Source of the DNA: Spirochaetes bacterium ADurb.BinA120
Lineage (GTDB): Bacteria; Spirochaetota; UBA4802; UBA5368
Assembly: GCA_002069125.1 (NCBI GenBank)
Contig: MVZN01000030.1
Coordinates: 1 to 33,469, forward strand
Direction: 5' to 3'
Length of the DNA: 33,469 nucleotides
In this document: one piece after another, positions 1 through 7,988 of the stretch
Numbering within the stretch: position 1 is the first letter of the stretch
Layout: the number at the start of each line of letters is the position of its first letter
Notes under the pieces: model-generated
The model's database searches: none
What the model saw: only the letters and a program-made list of their open reading frames with translations
What the model was told of the DNA's origin: nothing
Translations under genes and position numbers: made by a program

Positions 1-821
1 TTGTCCGCCCTGAGTATGTTCACCACGGGTGATGATGCCGAAACATCCGGATCGCCGGAATATCGCGAATCGGTCATCGTACTCTTTCGTAGGTCTCGCC
101 ACTTTCTGATGCCCGCAACCACCACCTCGGCCTTTTCCAGGGCGTTCACCCCTTCCCACATCATTGTGGAATGGGCCCCACTACCTTTAACCGTAACGAT
201 AAGGTACGCCCCCCCGGTAAGCGCGGTACAGAGCTTCATATCCGTAGGCTCCGGTATGACGCAAGCATCGGCCCGGATGCCCCTTTCCTGGAGCGCGAGT
301 ATACCGTTTCCGGGGCCCTCCTCTTCTACAACCCCCGACACGATGAGATCACCCTTCAATTTTATGCCGCTATCGATGATCGATTTTACCGCATACAGTA
401 TGGCTGCGCCACCACCCTTCATATCGCAGGCCCCTCTTCCATAAAGCAGCCCGTCCTCTATACAGGCTTTCCACGGGTCCCTGGTCCACAGCGACCGGTC
501 GACATCCACCACGTCGAGATGAAAATTGAGCATGAGGCTGCGCCCGTTCCCCTTTCCAGGAAGCACTCCGACTACATTGGGCCTGTTCTCATAGGGATAA
601 CTGAAGCGATAAAAAGCCTCCGGGTATGCCTTCATAAGCTTTTCCGGATCTATATCAAAGGAATCCACATTAAACCCCTTATGATCCAGCCATTTAGCCA
701 GCCAACCGCTCATTTCCGACTCCTTGCCGGTCGGCGAAGGAATGGCTATCATTTCGCTTAAAAGGTCCGTTATCTCGTTTCGGGACTCCCTAATGCGATA
801 GCAAATATCGTTACTTTTCAT
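1..821 (-). CDS. M20-family metallohydrolase (ArgE/DapE/carboxypeptidase type), 3' part beyond window
   Basis: The reading frame is open from an ATG at 821 to the window edge, giving 273 N-terminal residues; the family is normally about 400-430 residues, so roughly the last third is missing. It shows the M20 two-metal signature: HLD near residues 101-103 (H101, D103), a GRGACDMKGG segment with D133, an EEEG segment at 166-169 carrying the catalytic and metal-binding glutamates, and E191 in an EPT motif. M20 enzymes hydrolyse peptide or N-acyl amide bonds (dipeptides, N-acetyl amino acids, hippurate-like conjugates) in the cytoplasm. A good ribosome site (AGGGAG) precedes the ATG. It lies 19 bases after the permease gene on the same strand and is probably the fourth or later gene of the TetR-controlled operon. 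The family is clear; the exact substrate is not readable from sequence. Confidence 0.9.
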   Translation of the reverse strand, partial: MKSNDICYRIRESRNEITDLLSEMIAIPSPTGKESEMSGWLAKWLDHKGFNVDSFDIDPEKLMKAYPEAFYRFSYPYENRPNVVGVLPGKGNGRSLMLNFHLDVVDVDRSLWTRDPWKACIEDGLLYGRGACDMKGGGAAILYAVKSIIDSGIKLKGDLIVSGVVEEEGPGNGILALQERGIRADACVIPEPTDMKLCTALTGGAYLIVTVKGSGAHSTMMWEGVNALEKAEVVVAGIRKWRDLRKSTMTDSRYSGDPDVSASSPVVNILRAD

Positions 822-840
822 CCCGGACTCCCTTTTATGA

Positions 841-2130
841 TTAGCGATTCTTTCTTATCAACAGATAATACCCGCAGCCTATAATCACCCAGCCTGCGAA
901 CACGCCAAGCGCCCATACCTTTAAAATTGCGAGCGATATCACCCAGGTCGGCACCACCGCTATCGCGGCTATTATGGGTATATAGGGATAGCCATGAATC
1001 CTGTAAGGCCTCTCCAGGTCAGGCTCCTTGCGTCGTAGCACCAGGACCGTCAGGGCCACGAGAAAATAGCTTACCAGAACCGAGGCCGCGGCGGTGTCAA
1101 AAAGCACTATGAGCTCCTGTATAAAGCTTCCCGCCACCCCCAGTGCCCCGACAAACAGTATGCCGGCATAGGGGACCTTTGTTTTAGTGCTCAGCTTTCC
1201 AAAGACCGCCGGGACCTCTCCGTCCTGAGCCATCCCGTATAACAGGCGGGAGCCTCCCACCATAAATGCGTTCATCGTGGTGATGAGGCCGCAGATCCCG
1301 GCGATAATGACTATGTAGGCCCCCTTGGGCCCCAGGGCTTTAAATACCGACGGCATGATGGGAATGTGCTCGGCATTCTTTGCGATGGTTTCCCAGTGGA
1401 CCACCCCGGCGGTGACCACCAGAACCGCTATATACATAAAGGCCACGAAGAAGATGGACACCGGGATGATAAAGACCATCTTTCTAATGGGCGCGTTCAC
1501 TTCCTCCGCGGCCTGCGGCAGCACGTCGTAGCCCATAAAGGCGAGCATGGCGATGGGGATCATGAGAAAAATACCGCCGGTGCCTCGCCCAAAGAAGGGC
1601 TTGAAGTTCTGAAGCTCCAGCTCCGGTATCCCGGCAAAGACGAATATCAAAAGCCCTATGAAAAGCGCGGCCGTCAACAGAAACTGGACCAACCCGGAGA
1701 AACGGATGCCCGCCAGGTTGACCAAGGTGAAAACCAGCGCCAGGACCGCCCCTACCATTGCCGGATCAAGTGTCGGAAACACGCCGTTGATCAGCTTGCC
1801 GAGGATTATGCACTCTCCCGGCATCATGGCGGCATAGGCCATTACGAGCAGCCAGCCCGCGATAAATCCGACAAACTTGTTGATGCCCCGGCGCACATAA
1901 ATATAGGCGCCCCCGGCATAGGGCATGGCGGAGCACAGTTCGGCGAAACAAAGGCCAACGAAAAGCGTCAGTATGGCGGCGACGCCGATGGAAATCATCA
2001 CGGCGGGACCGGCCCTGTCGAGAAAAACATTGGCGAGGATGGCCCATGCCATCCCCACCATGGCACCGGTAATGAGCGTGAACAGCGTAAACAGGGTAAG
2101 CCCTCTGGTCAGCTTGTTTTCTTTTTCCAT
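841..2130 (-). CDS. APC-superfamily amino acid/amine permease
   Basis: A 429-residue, strongly hydrophobic protein with about 12 predicted membrane segments. The first helix carries the APC-type glycine-rich stretch (TLITGAMVGMAWAI), followed by a PYAGGAYIYVRR segment after TM2 that is typical of the family and contacts substrate. The length is normal for APC permeases. It should import an amino acid, amine or related organic acid by proton or sodium coupling at the cytoplasmic membrane. The ATG at 2130 follows purine-rich AAGGGGAATAAGG. It sits 31 bases downstream of the tandem hydrolase gene and 19 bases upstream of the M20 hydrolase gene, so it very likely supplies the substrate of this operon. 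Specificity cannot be assigned; the neighbours suggest a conjugated or amide-bearing compound. Confidence 0.92.
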   Translation of the reverse strand: MEKENKLTRGLTLFTLFTLITGAMVGMAWAILANVFLDRAGPAVMISIGVAAILTLFVGLCFAELCSAMPYAGGAYIYVRRGINKFVGFIAGWLLVMAYAAMMPGECIILGKLINGVFPTLDPAMVGAVLALVFTLVNLAGIRFSGLVQFLLTAALFIGLLIFVFAGIPELELQNFKPFFGRGTGGIFLMIPIAMLAFMGYDVLPQAAEEVNAPIRKMVFIIPVSIFFVAFMYIAVLVVTAGVVHWETIAKNAEHIPIMPSVFKALGPKGAYIVIIAGICGLITTMNAFMVGGSRLLYGMAQDGEVPAVFGKLSTKTKVPYAGILFVGALGVAGSFIQELIVLFDTAAASVLVSYFLVALTVLVLRRKEPDLERPYRIHGYPYIPIIAAIAVVPTWVISLAILKVWALGVFAGWVIIGCGYYLLIRKNR

Positions 2131-2161
2131 CCTTATTCCCCTTGCCTATTGATAGGGTCGT

Positions 2162-3562
2162 TTATTTTAAAAACTCCACGATGCTCTTTGTGTCCAAAAC
2201 AGGGCCGATCAGACGGTCGAACCTCGCAAGCGCCAGGGCATGGTCTTTCTCGGTCGCCGTGGAGCAGGCATCGGAAACGATGATGGAAAAATATCCCCGG
2301 TCGGAGGCGTTCCTTACCGTCGCTTCAACACAGAAATCAGATAGAAACCCGCATACGATGATGCCGGTTATTCCGAGATGGTTCAGATAACGCTGCAAAG
2401 GGGTCGACTCGAAGGCGCTCCAGCTTGCCTTCTCGATTATCATGTCCTCGCCTCGAATAAGGGGCTCGATATCATCGAAGAACCCAGTATCCCAGCCATC
2501 ACCGAGGAGGACGCCGGGGGCGTCTCTGTGCACCTCCTCCATAAGCCTCCCGTCGAATGTCCCTGGGAATATGTCCTTTCCGCCGGGCAAACGGGAATGC
2601 TTAGTCCAGAAAACCGGTATACCGGAGGCCCTGCATGCCTTTACCAGAGATTCGATTTTTCCGACGGCGCCGGTTTCTTTCGCCTTTTTCCATGTCCCTG
2701 TGGATGCAAAGCTCCCTTTCTCGTGAAGGACGCTGTTTTGCGGGTCGATGACGAGAAGGGCGGTGGCCTCTTTATGAAGATAGAGCCTCCAATCGACGAT
2801 ATCGTTGAGCGAGAACCCCTCCGCCATTTTTTTGCCGATTTCCTCGACCGAAAAACTGCGCTGTACGGAGGGAAGCGGAGGCGCACTGGATTTATCGAGC
2901 AGATCGAGGACTCCGGCGGTGTCAATGACCGGCCCGATCATCCGTCGCATTCTTTGCAGCGAGTCCTGGTGGAGCTCCTCGTTCTGAGTGGCGCAGCCGT
3001 CGGACACCGTGACGGCCAGATAACCCTTGTCGCAGGCCGAACGTACCGTCGCTTCGATGCAAAAATCGGTAAGGAATCCTGTTATTAGAATCGTCCGCGC
3101 TCCGATGTTTCTAAGGTATTTCTCCAGGGCGGTCCCTTCGAACATGCTGGACCCGTGCTTTCCGATTAGGATGTCCTTTTCGTCGACACAGTCAGCCAGA
3201 CCCTCGTATATGTCGGTCTCCCATGTGTTCTGCAAAAACCCGTTCGGAATCAGGGTCCTTATCAGGGTCAGCGAATCGCCGTCCCAGGTCCCCGGGAACA
3301 AGTCCCTCCCCTTCTCCAGCCTGTACTGCTTGCCCCATATTACGGGCACCCCGGACTTTCTGCACGCGGCCACAATCTTTTTGATATTTTCTATTGAGCC
3401 GTTTTCCCTGGCGTGTTTCCATACCTGCCAGAAATTGAGGAAGCCCTTTTCGTCCAGAACGTCGTTCTGCGGGTCGATTACAAGTAAGACGGAGCGGGAG
3501 CTTTTAAAATACTCCTTCCAACCAGCCCGCTCAAATAAATCGAGTGCTCCATTTTTTTCCAT
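2162..3562 (-). CDS. Tandem isochorismatase-like cysteine hydrolase (two complete domains)
   Basis: This 466-residue protein is an internal duplication of the isochorismatase-like fold, which normally makes a protein of about 180-220 residues. Domain 1 (about 22-222) has D30 in VIDPQND, K135 in IGKHGSSMF and C168 in TDFCIEATVR. Domain 2 (about 265-465) has D273 in VIDPQNS, K378 in IIEKASWSAF and C411 in SDFCVEATVR. Both halves therefore keep the Asp-Lys-Cys triad used by amidohydrolases of this superfamily (nicotinamidase, N-carbamoylsarcosine amidase, maleamate amidase). A linker of roughly 40 residues separates them. The gene lies 18 bases after the CoA-ligase gene and 31 before the permease gene. 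I infer that it hydrolyses an amide or carbamoyl bond in the pathway; the substrate is unknown. The ATG at 3562 is preceded by GGGGGT. Confidence 0.9.
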   Translation of the reverse strand: MEKNGALDLFERAGWKEYFKSSRSVLLVIDPQNDVLDEKGFLNFWQVWKHARENGSIENIKKIVAACRKSGVPVIWGKQYRLEKGRDLFPGTWDGDSLTLIRTLIPNGFLQNTWETDIYEGLADCVDEKDILIGKHGSSMFEGTALEKYLRNIGARTILITGFLTDFCIEATVRSACDKGYLAVTVSDGCATQNEELHQDSLQRMRRMIGPVIDTAGVLDLLDKSSAPPLPSVQRSFSVEEIGKKMAEGFSLNDIVDWRLYLHKEATALLVIDPQNSVLHEKGSFASTGTWKKAKETGAVGKIESLVKACRASGIPVFWTKHSRLPGGKDIFPGTFDGRLMEEVHRDAPGVLLGDGWDTGFFDDIEPLIRGEDMIIEKASWSAFESTPLQRYLNHLGITGIIVCGFLSDFCVEATVRNASDRGYFSIIVSDACSTATEKDHALALARFDRLIGPVLDTKSIVEFLK

Positions 3563-3580
3563 AACGATACCCCCGATCGG

Positions 3581-4921
3581 TTATTTTTTCTCGTAGGCCC
3601 GCTCGAAATAATTAATTTTATACTCCGACCGTTCGAGCGTGTTAGGCGGAATCATTATGATGTCAGCGGTAAACACCAGCTTCTCCTTTATGCTCTTCTT
3701 TAAGCGGCCGGCAAGGTCCTTAATCGCGTCCCCGGTAACGCCCTCCCCGTGTTCGATCTTGAGTTCCAGATTGGTGCTTATGGCCGGTCCCGGCTCATAG
3801 AGAACGATTCTGAACTCGCCGGTGGTATCCGGCATGAACGAGCTGATTACGTCCTTCACCGCGGATGGAAAGACATTGACGGCCTTGACTTTCAGCATAT
3901 CGTCGCTACGGCCGAACACGCTGAAGCGGAATGCTGTGCGGCCGCATGCGCATGCCGAGGTATAAACGCGAACCATGTCCCGGCATCTGTAACGGAGCAC
4001 GGGCGTGGCCTCGCGGTCGATGGTGGTGTACACTATCTCGCCCTCGGCTCCGTCAGTCATGGGGATGCTTTTAAGGGTTGCCGGATCGATCAACTCCGCC
4101 TGGACCAGCCCCTGCCCGCAGAAATGCATGCCCTCGCCTTCGCCGCACTCGCTTGCCAGGTCGGCGGCCACGTCGGCCAGTCCGTAAAAGTTCCGTGCGA
4201 CGATGCCCCACTCGGCCTCTATGCTGCGCCTGTCCTCCTCGGGCATCGCCTCTCCCGCCAGAAATCCCTTGCTGAAACCGAGCTCCTTAGGCTCGCGCCC
4301 AAGCTGTTTTCGCACATAGTCGGCCAGAAAGACTGTCGCCGAGGGGGTCGCGAACAATACCGTGGGTTTCATGTCGAGGACGATCTGGATGAGCTTTTCA
4401 AGCCCGGTAGTGGCCAGCGGCGCGGGGATAACGCACACCCCCATGGCCTCGGCCGAAACGGCCTCGGAAAGTCCGCCCACGAAGAGCGTATAGTTCGCAG
4501 GATGGACGAAAGAATCTCCGGGCCGCAGCCCCCCGGTCCAGGCGTGCCTTGCGAAGAGCTCCTTCCAGTTGTCCGCGTCGCGGGCCGTAAGTCCTATGTA
4601 CAATGGCCTTCCGGTCGTACCGCTGGTTCCCTGTATGCGAACAAGCGCGGACTTGGGAGCGCACTGATGTCCGCCGAGCCCTCCGTCCTCGGCCTGGGTC
4701 TGTCTCAGGTCGTCCTTGGTGGTAAACGGGAGCTTTACGATGTCATCGCGCGTCCTGATGTCGCCCGGCTCTAGGCCGATATCCTTGAATTTTTTCCTGT
4801 AGAAGGGGGAATTATCGTACACATAAGAGACCTCCTTTAGGAGCCTCTCCGTCTCCAGCTTAAAAAGCCCCTCGTCCGAAATCGTTTCGATTTCTTCATT
4901 CCAGTATTTTCTGTCTGCCAT
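3581..4921 (-). CDS. Phenylacetate-CoA ligase (PaaK)-type AMP-forming CoA ligase
   Basis: A 446-residue adenylate-forming enzyme. The nucleotide-binding loop reads GTSGTTGRP at about residues 98-106. The region FYGLADVAADLASECGEGEG matches the PaaK segment with its conserved tyrosine and cysteine-containing turn, and a DRE-type ATP-ribose motif (TTIDREATPVLRYRCRD) follows. The C-terminal part (GRSDDMLKVKAVNVFPSAV) is the PaaK lid domain. These enzymes activate aryl or short acyl carboxylates to CoA thioesters with ATP in the cytoplasm. The ATG at 4921 is preferred; a GTG directly in front at 4924 is an alternative, and AGGAGG lies just upstream. It is the first structural gene behind tetR and one operator, and starts the catabolic operon. 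Aromatic acid specificity is likely from the family but unproven. Confidence 0.88.
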   Translation of the reverse strand: MADRKYWNEEIETISDEGLFKLETERLLKEVSYVYDNSPFYRKKFKDIGLEPGDIRTRDDIVKLPFTTKDDLRQTQAEDGGLGGHQCAPKSALVRIQGTSGTTGRPLYIGLTARDADNWKELFARHAWTGGLRPGDSFVHPANYTLFVGGLSEAVSAEAMGVCVIPAPLATTGLEKLIQIVLDMKPTVLFATPSATVFLADYVRKQLGREPKELGFSKGFLAGEAMPEEDRRSIEAEWGIVARNFYGLADVAADLASECGEGEGMHFCGQGLVQAELIDPATLKSIPMTDGAEGEIVYTTIDREATPVLRYRCRDMVRVYTSACACGRTAFRFSVFGRSDDMLKVKAVNVFPSAVKDVISSFMPDTTGEFRIVLYEPGPAISTNLELKIEHGEGVTGDAIKDLAGRLKKSIKEKLVFTADIIMIPPNTLERSEYKINYFERAYEKK

Positions 4922-5014
4922 CACTCCTCCTCCTTTCTCCTAAATTGAGTTTATATACCGCGCCCATTGACGGGCGGGCGCACAACAGCCGAGATCGCAT
5001 TTAATCCAATATTT

Positions 5015-5038
5015 AAATGAATGAACACTCATTCATTT
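5015..5038. promoter_or_regulatory. TetR operator O1, FadR-box-like palindrome
   Basis: A perfect inverted repeat with 10-base arms (AAATGAATGA and TCATTCATTT) separated by ACAC. The inner 18 bases, TGAATGAACACTCATTCA, differ at one defined position from the Bacillus FadR (YsiA) consensus TGAATGANTANTCATTCA as I remember it. It lies between the tetR stop codon and the CoA-ligase start, where it can repress the operon promoter on the minus strand. A near-identical copy (17 of 18 bases) lies at the tetR start. Confidence 0.8.
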
Positions 5039-5052
5039 TAAGACGAAATGAA

Positions 5053-5634
5053 TCAGCTCGCAGCCTTCATGCAAAATGTCGTGACCCGCTCGACGTCGGC
5101 GGGAGTAAACTTTCGCTTTTTCGGTTTTGCGTCTATGCGTATCTGCATTTGCTGCAGCGGTATCGAAAAAAAGATTATAAAGATGTCTTCCAGGGAAAGC
5201 TTGGGGCTTATCTCTCCCGTTGCGGCCCCTTTCTCTCGTATGGCCACGCACTGGTTTCGCGTGGCCCTCATTCGTGAAACTGGGACATGGAATCTGTGCT
5301 CATTTATAAGGAAAAAGAGGAATTTGACGAGGTCTGGCTTGCTGTCGCTCATCGAGAACATGTATGAGGTTATTTTAACCATGGCCTCGCGGACGGTGGC
5401 GCACTCGCGGATGGCGGTATCGATAAAATTATCGAATTCTTCGACCCTGTTTTCGTAGATGGAGCGCACCAGGTCTTCTTTGTTTTTATAATGGCTGTAG
5501 AGGTATCCGGACGAAACGCCCGCCTCCCCGGCTATCTCGGCGACCGAAGCGCCGGCATATCCCTTTTTGACTATCATGGATATGGCCGCTTTTTCAAGCC
5601 TCTCCCCGAGCTTAAGATTTACCTTTCTCGCCAT
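5053..5634 (-). CDS. TetR/AcrR-family transcriptional regulator
   Basis: About 193 residues. The N-terminal helix-turn-helix is clear: ASVAEIAGEAGVSSGYLYSHYKNKEDLV, with the typical GYLY-HYKNKE recognition helix and following helix. The rest is an all-helical ligand-binding domain ending in a conserved-looking MQIRID segment. I chose the ATG at 5634 (MARKVNLK) because the alternative ATG at 5655 lies inside the second operator copy and adds seven residues not usual before the HTH; neither start has a strong Shine-Dalgarno. The gene is the promoter-proximal member of the minus-strand cluster and is bracketed by two operators, indicating autoregulation and control of the downstream ligase-hydrolase-permease-hydrolase genes. 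The operator resemblance to FadR boxes and the CoA ligase next door make an acyl-CoA or aryl-CoA ligand plausible. Confidence 0.9.
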   Translation of the reverse strand: MARKVNLKLGERLEKAAISMIVKKGYAGASVAEIAGEAGVSSGYLYSHYKNKEDLVRSIYENRVEEFDNFIDTAIRECATVREAMVKITSYMFSMSDSKPDLVKFLFFLINEHRFHVPVSRMRATRNQCVAIREKGAATGEISPKLSLEDIFIIFFSIPLQQMQIRIDAKPKKRKFTPADVERVTTFCMKAAS

Positions 5635-5640
5635 AATTAT

Positions 5641-5660
5641 ATAATGAACATTCATTCATT
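5641..5660. promoter_or_regulatory. TetR operator O2 at the tetR start
   Basis: The bases 5643-5660 read AATGAACATTCATTCATT, 17 of 18 identical to operator O1 (AATGAACACTCATTCATT at 5020-5037). It contains the dyad AATGAA-CA-TTCATT. It lies immediately upstream of the preferred tetR start codon, so binding would block tetR expression and possibly affect the divergent plus-strand promoter about 85 bases away. Confidence 0.75.
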
Positions 5661-5744
5661 AATCAAAGCCTTTTATTGCGGCGCATGCGATCTGTCAAGC
5701 CAAAATTTTAAAAACCGGAACCCGGGGTATCCCTCCATTCGCCC

Positions 5745-5773
5745 TTGACAAACCCTTAAAAATCCACCAAAAT
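5745..5773 (+). promoter_or_regulatory. Candidate sigma70-type promoter for the membrane protein/sulfatase/AOR cluster
   Basis: A perfect TTGACA at 5745-5750 is followed after 17 bases by CAAAAT (5768-5773), which matches four of six -10 positions. It is the only convincing promoter-like element in the divergent region between tetR and the plus-strand genes. Transcription would start near 5780, leaving a leader of about 115 bases. Confidence 0.5.
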
Positions 5774-5788
5774 AAATCGTCTAAAGGC

Positions 5789-5869
5789 ATAATTGGGTAG
5801 GGATCTGCCCGTCCTCCCTGCCTGTGGAGGGAGGACATCGCTCATTCCAATTCAGAACAGCCCAATTAT
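5789..5869 (+). promoter_or_regulatory. Structured leader: nested inverted repeats
   Basis: An outer 9-base inverted repeat (ATAATTGGG at 5789-5797, CCCAATTAT at 5861-5869) encloses a second hairpin with 9-base perfect arms (GTCCTCCCT at 5811-5819, AGGGAGGAC at 5828-5836, loop GCCTGTGG). The Shine-Dalgarno of the first gene (GAGGAGG, 5880-5886) begins 11 bases after the outer stem. It could be a regulatory leader or a repetitive palindromic unit that landed there. No known riboswitch consensus was recognised. Confidence 0.5.
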
Positions 5870-5895
5870 AAACAATAAAAGAGGAGGATATCCAT

Positions 5896-6450
5896 ATGGA
5901 AAAGAAAGGCGTTTTCGGACGCTTCCTCGTGCCGCTTCTCGTCGCGCTCGGCACACTCGCCATATCGAGCCTCATCTACCACGGGTCAAGCCCCATGACG
6001 CCGGGAACGCTTCGTACAATCATCAAAGACGTCTCGGGCGCACTTATGTTCATCTCCATCTGGCTTTTTGCATTTATAGGCCCTCCGATGGCCTATTTCC
6101 GAGGGGCCTCCTTCGCGGAGCGGCTTACCGTCGCCTTTGCCAACCCGCTCGTCTGGCTCGTGCGCATGGCGCTCGCCGTCTCATGCCAGTTCGGCGCCAT
6201 TGAGATGGTGTACTTCTTCTTTCTTCCCTGGACCTTCGGCGTTGTCGCGGTTACGATCTTCACATTTTCCCTTTCGGAACTCGCCTGCAGGGCCATTGAC
6301 CGGCGGCGAGATGCCGATGTCAGAGTGCTGCATCCGGGCGTCATCTCTCTCTTAATAATAGGAGTCGCCGGCGTGTACTTTGGGCTGATAAAGGGTCAGG
6401 AATGGGCATATGTCATCGTAAACCACTACGCCGACCACTTCATCCGATAG
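5896..6450 (+). CDS. Small integral membrane protein of unknown function
   Basis: 184 residues with about five hydrophobic segments: roughly 10-30 (FLVPLLVALGTLAISSLIY), 48-68 (ALMFISIWLFAFIGPPMAYF), 85-130 (one or two helices ending LPWTFGVVAVTIFTFSLSE) and 152-172 (ISLLIIGVAGVYFGLI). There are no recognisable catalytic motifs and I cannot place it in a named family. The ATG at 5896 has a strong GAGGAGG site. The stop codon is ten bases before the sulfatase start, so the two are almost certainly co-transcribed and probably translated together. A role as membrane partner of the exported sulfatase or a transport accessory is a guess from position only. Confidence 0.8.
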   Translation: MEKKGVFGRFLVPLLVALGTLAISSLIYHGSSPMTPGTLRTIIKDVSGALMFISIWLFAFIGPPMAYFRGASFAERLTVAFANPLVWLVRMALAVSCQFGAIEMVYFFFLPWTFGVVAVTIFTFSLSELACRAIDRRRDADVRVLHPGVISLLIIGVAGVYFGLIKGQEWAYVIVNHYADHFIR

Positions 6451-6460
6451 GAGGTCCCAG

Positions 6461-7903
6461 ATGAAAAAAATTTCTTCATTGAATCTGGAAGACGGCCGGC
6501 TCCTCTCGCGACGCCAGGCCCTTAAAGCGGCAGCCGGGGCGGCGGCCGCAACACTCGTAAGCAGCTTACCCTTTAAAGGCGGCCTTCTACATGCAGCGCC
6601 ACGCAGACGCCCAAACATCATCTTCGTCCTTACCGATGACCACCGTTACGACATGTTGGGGGCGCTTGGACATCCTTTTCTCAAAACACCCAACATGGAC
6701 CGGCTGGTTCGCGAGGGGGTGCTCTTTTCCAACGCCTTCGCCACCACATCGCTTTGCAGCCCAAGCCGTGCGAGTTTTCTCACCGGCCGCTATGCCTCTT
6801 CGCACGGCGTTATCAACAACTTCACGCCATGGAGGGACGGCAATATAACCTTCATGGAGCTTCTAAAAAAGGCAGGCTACGACACCGCATTTATTGGTAA
6901 GTGGCACATGCCGGGCGGTGGCCTTCCAAAACTCCGGGGCGTCGACCTGCTGGTGTCCTTCACCAAAAAGGACGGCCAGGGCGACTACTATGACTGCCCG
7001 CTTTTCGTAAACCATCGGCCGGCCGCACCGCGAAAGGAATACATCACCGAAGAGCTCACGGAATACGCGCTCGGCTTCATAAAGGAGCGCCGCGACAGGC
7101 CCTTCTGTCTCTATCTCTCACACAAGGCAGTCCACCACGACTGGAAGCCGCCGCGCCATTTGAAGGGCATTTACAAAAATGAAAAAATCGATTTTCTTGC
7201 GCCGGAATCCGATAAATGGAACACCTGGAGCGGCACCAACTGGCTGGAGGGCTCCATGGGCTCGATGCACGGCATCTATCGCCGATACTGCGAGTGTCTT
7301 ACATCGGTCGACGAGCAGCTCGGCAGGATCCTAAAACAGCTTGACGAGATGGGAATCCTCGACGACACCGTCATCGTGTACGCCGGGGACAACGGCTACA
7401 TGTGGGGCGAGCACCGGCTGTACGCCAAGCACTGGCCCTACGAGGAGTCCATGCGGATTCCATTCGTCGTGCGCTACCCGCGCATTGTGCGCGATCCGGG
7501 GCGCAGGGCGCATCAGATGGCGCTTAACATCGATCTCTTCCCGACTCTACTGGAGCTGGGCGGCGCACGTTCGGAAAAACCCGTCGACGGAGAGAGTCTG
7601 GCGCCCATATTGCGAAATGCCGGGGCGCCGGGCAGGAAATCGTTCATGTACGAGCTCTTTAAGGACTTTCCCTTCGGAGGGAGGGTCCCGCCGCACCGGG
7701 CGGTGCGTACCGAGCGCTACAAGTACATCGAATGGGAGGCCTGCCGCTCGAACGAGCTCTACGATCTGTCGGAAGACCCGCGCGAGCTTACGAATATAAT
7801 CGACACCGAGCGCGGCAGGGGACTTCTTCAGTCGCTTAAGAAAGAGCTCGACCGATGGAAGCGCCTTTACACGAAGGATTCCGGCCCCTCTCCCGGCAAA
7901 TAA
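6461..7903 (+). CDS. Tat-exported sulfatase (formylglycine Cys-type)
   Basis: 480 residues, the normal size for type I sulfatases. The N-terminus has a twin-arginine motif SRRQALK (R17, R18) followed by an alanine-rich hydrophobic stretch and AAPRRR, indicating folded export through Tat. The mature part starts with RPNIIFVLTDDHRYDM (metal ligands D59, D60). The sulfatase signature CSPSRASFLTG begins at C99, the cysteine converted to formylglycine. KWHMPGG, a later DNGYMWGEH segment and the C-terminal RYKYIEWE are also typical. It would remove sulfate (or a similar ester) from a sugar or other substrate outside the cytoplasmic membrane. Conversion of C99 requires an FGE or anaerobic radical-SAM maturase, which is not in the window. 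The start is supported by TAGGAGGT six to seven bases upstream. It lies between the small membrane protein and the ferredoxin/AOR pair. Confidence 0.93.
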   Translation: MKKISSLNLEDGRLLSRRQALKAAAGAAAATLVSSLPFKGGLLHAAPRRRPNIIFVLTDDHRYDMLGALGHPFLKTPNMDRLVREGVLFSNAFATTSLCSPSRASFLTGRYASSHGVINNFTPWRDGNITFMELLKKAGYDTAFIGKWHMPGGGLPKLRGVDLLVSFTKKDGQGDYYDCPLFVNHRPAAPRKEYITEELTEYALGFIKERRDRPFCLYLSHKAVHHDWKPPRHLKGIYKNEKIDFLAPESDKWNTWSGTNWLEGSMGSMHGIYRRYCECLTSVDEQLGRILKQLDEMGILDDTVIVYAGDNGYMWGEHRLYAKHWPYEESMRIPFVVRYPRIVRDPGRRAHQMALNIDLFPTLLELGGARSEKPVDGESLAPILRNAGAPGRKSFMYELFKDFPFGGRVPPHRAVRTERYKYIEWEACRSNELYDLSEDPRELTNIIDTERGRGLLQSLKKELDRWKRLYTKDSGPSPGK

Positions 7904-7988
7904 CCGCCGGTTCGAGGCGATAAGCCCGCTTTATATACGAATTCGGCTTTACCGCAGGGCCGCGGGGCGATTGATAGGACACCGGCCG

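Noticed and set aside
1-761. Plus-strand open frames at the left edge
   Set aside because: They are opposite the M20 hydrolase, whose minus-strand translation has all expected metal-binding motifs; the plus-strand products have no recognisable features.
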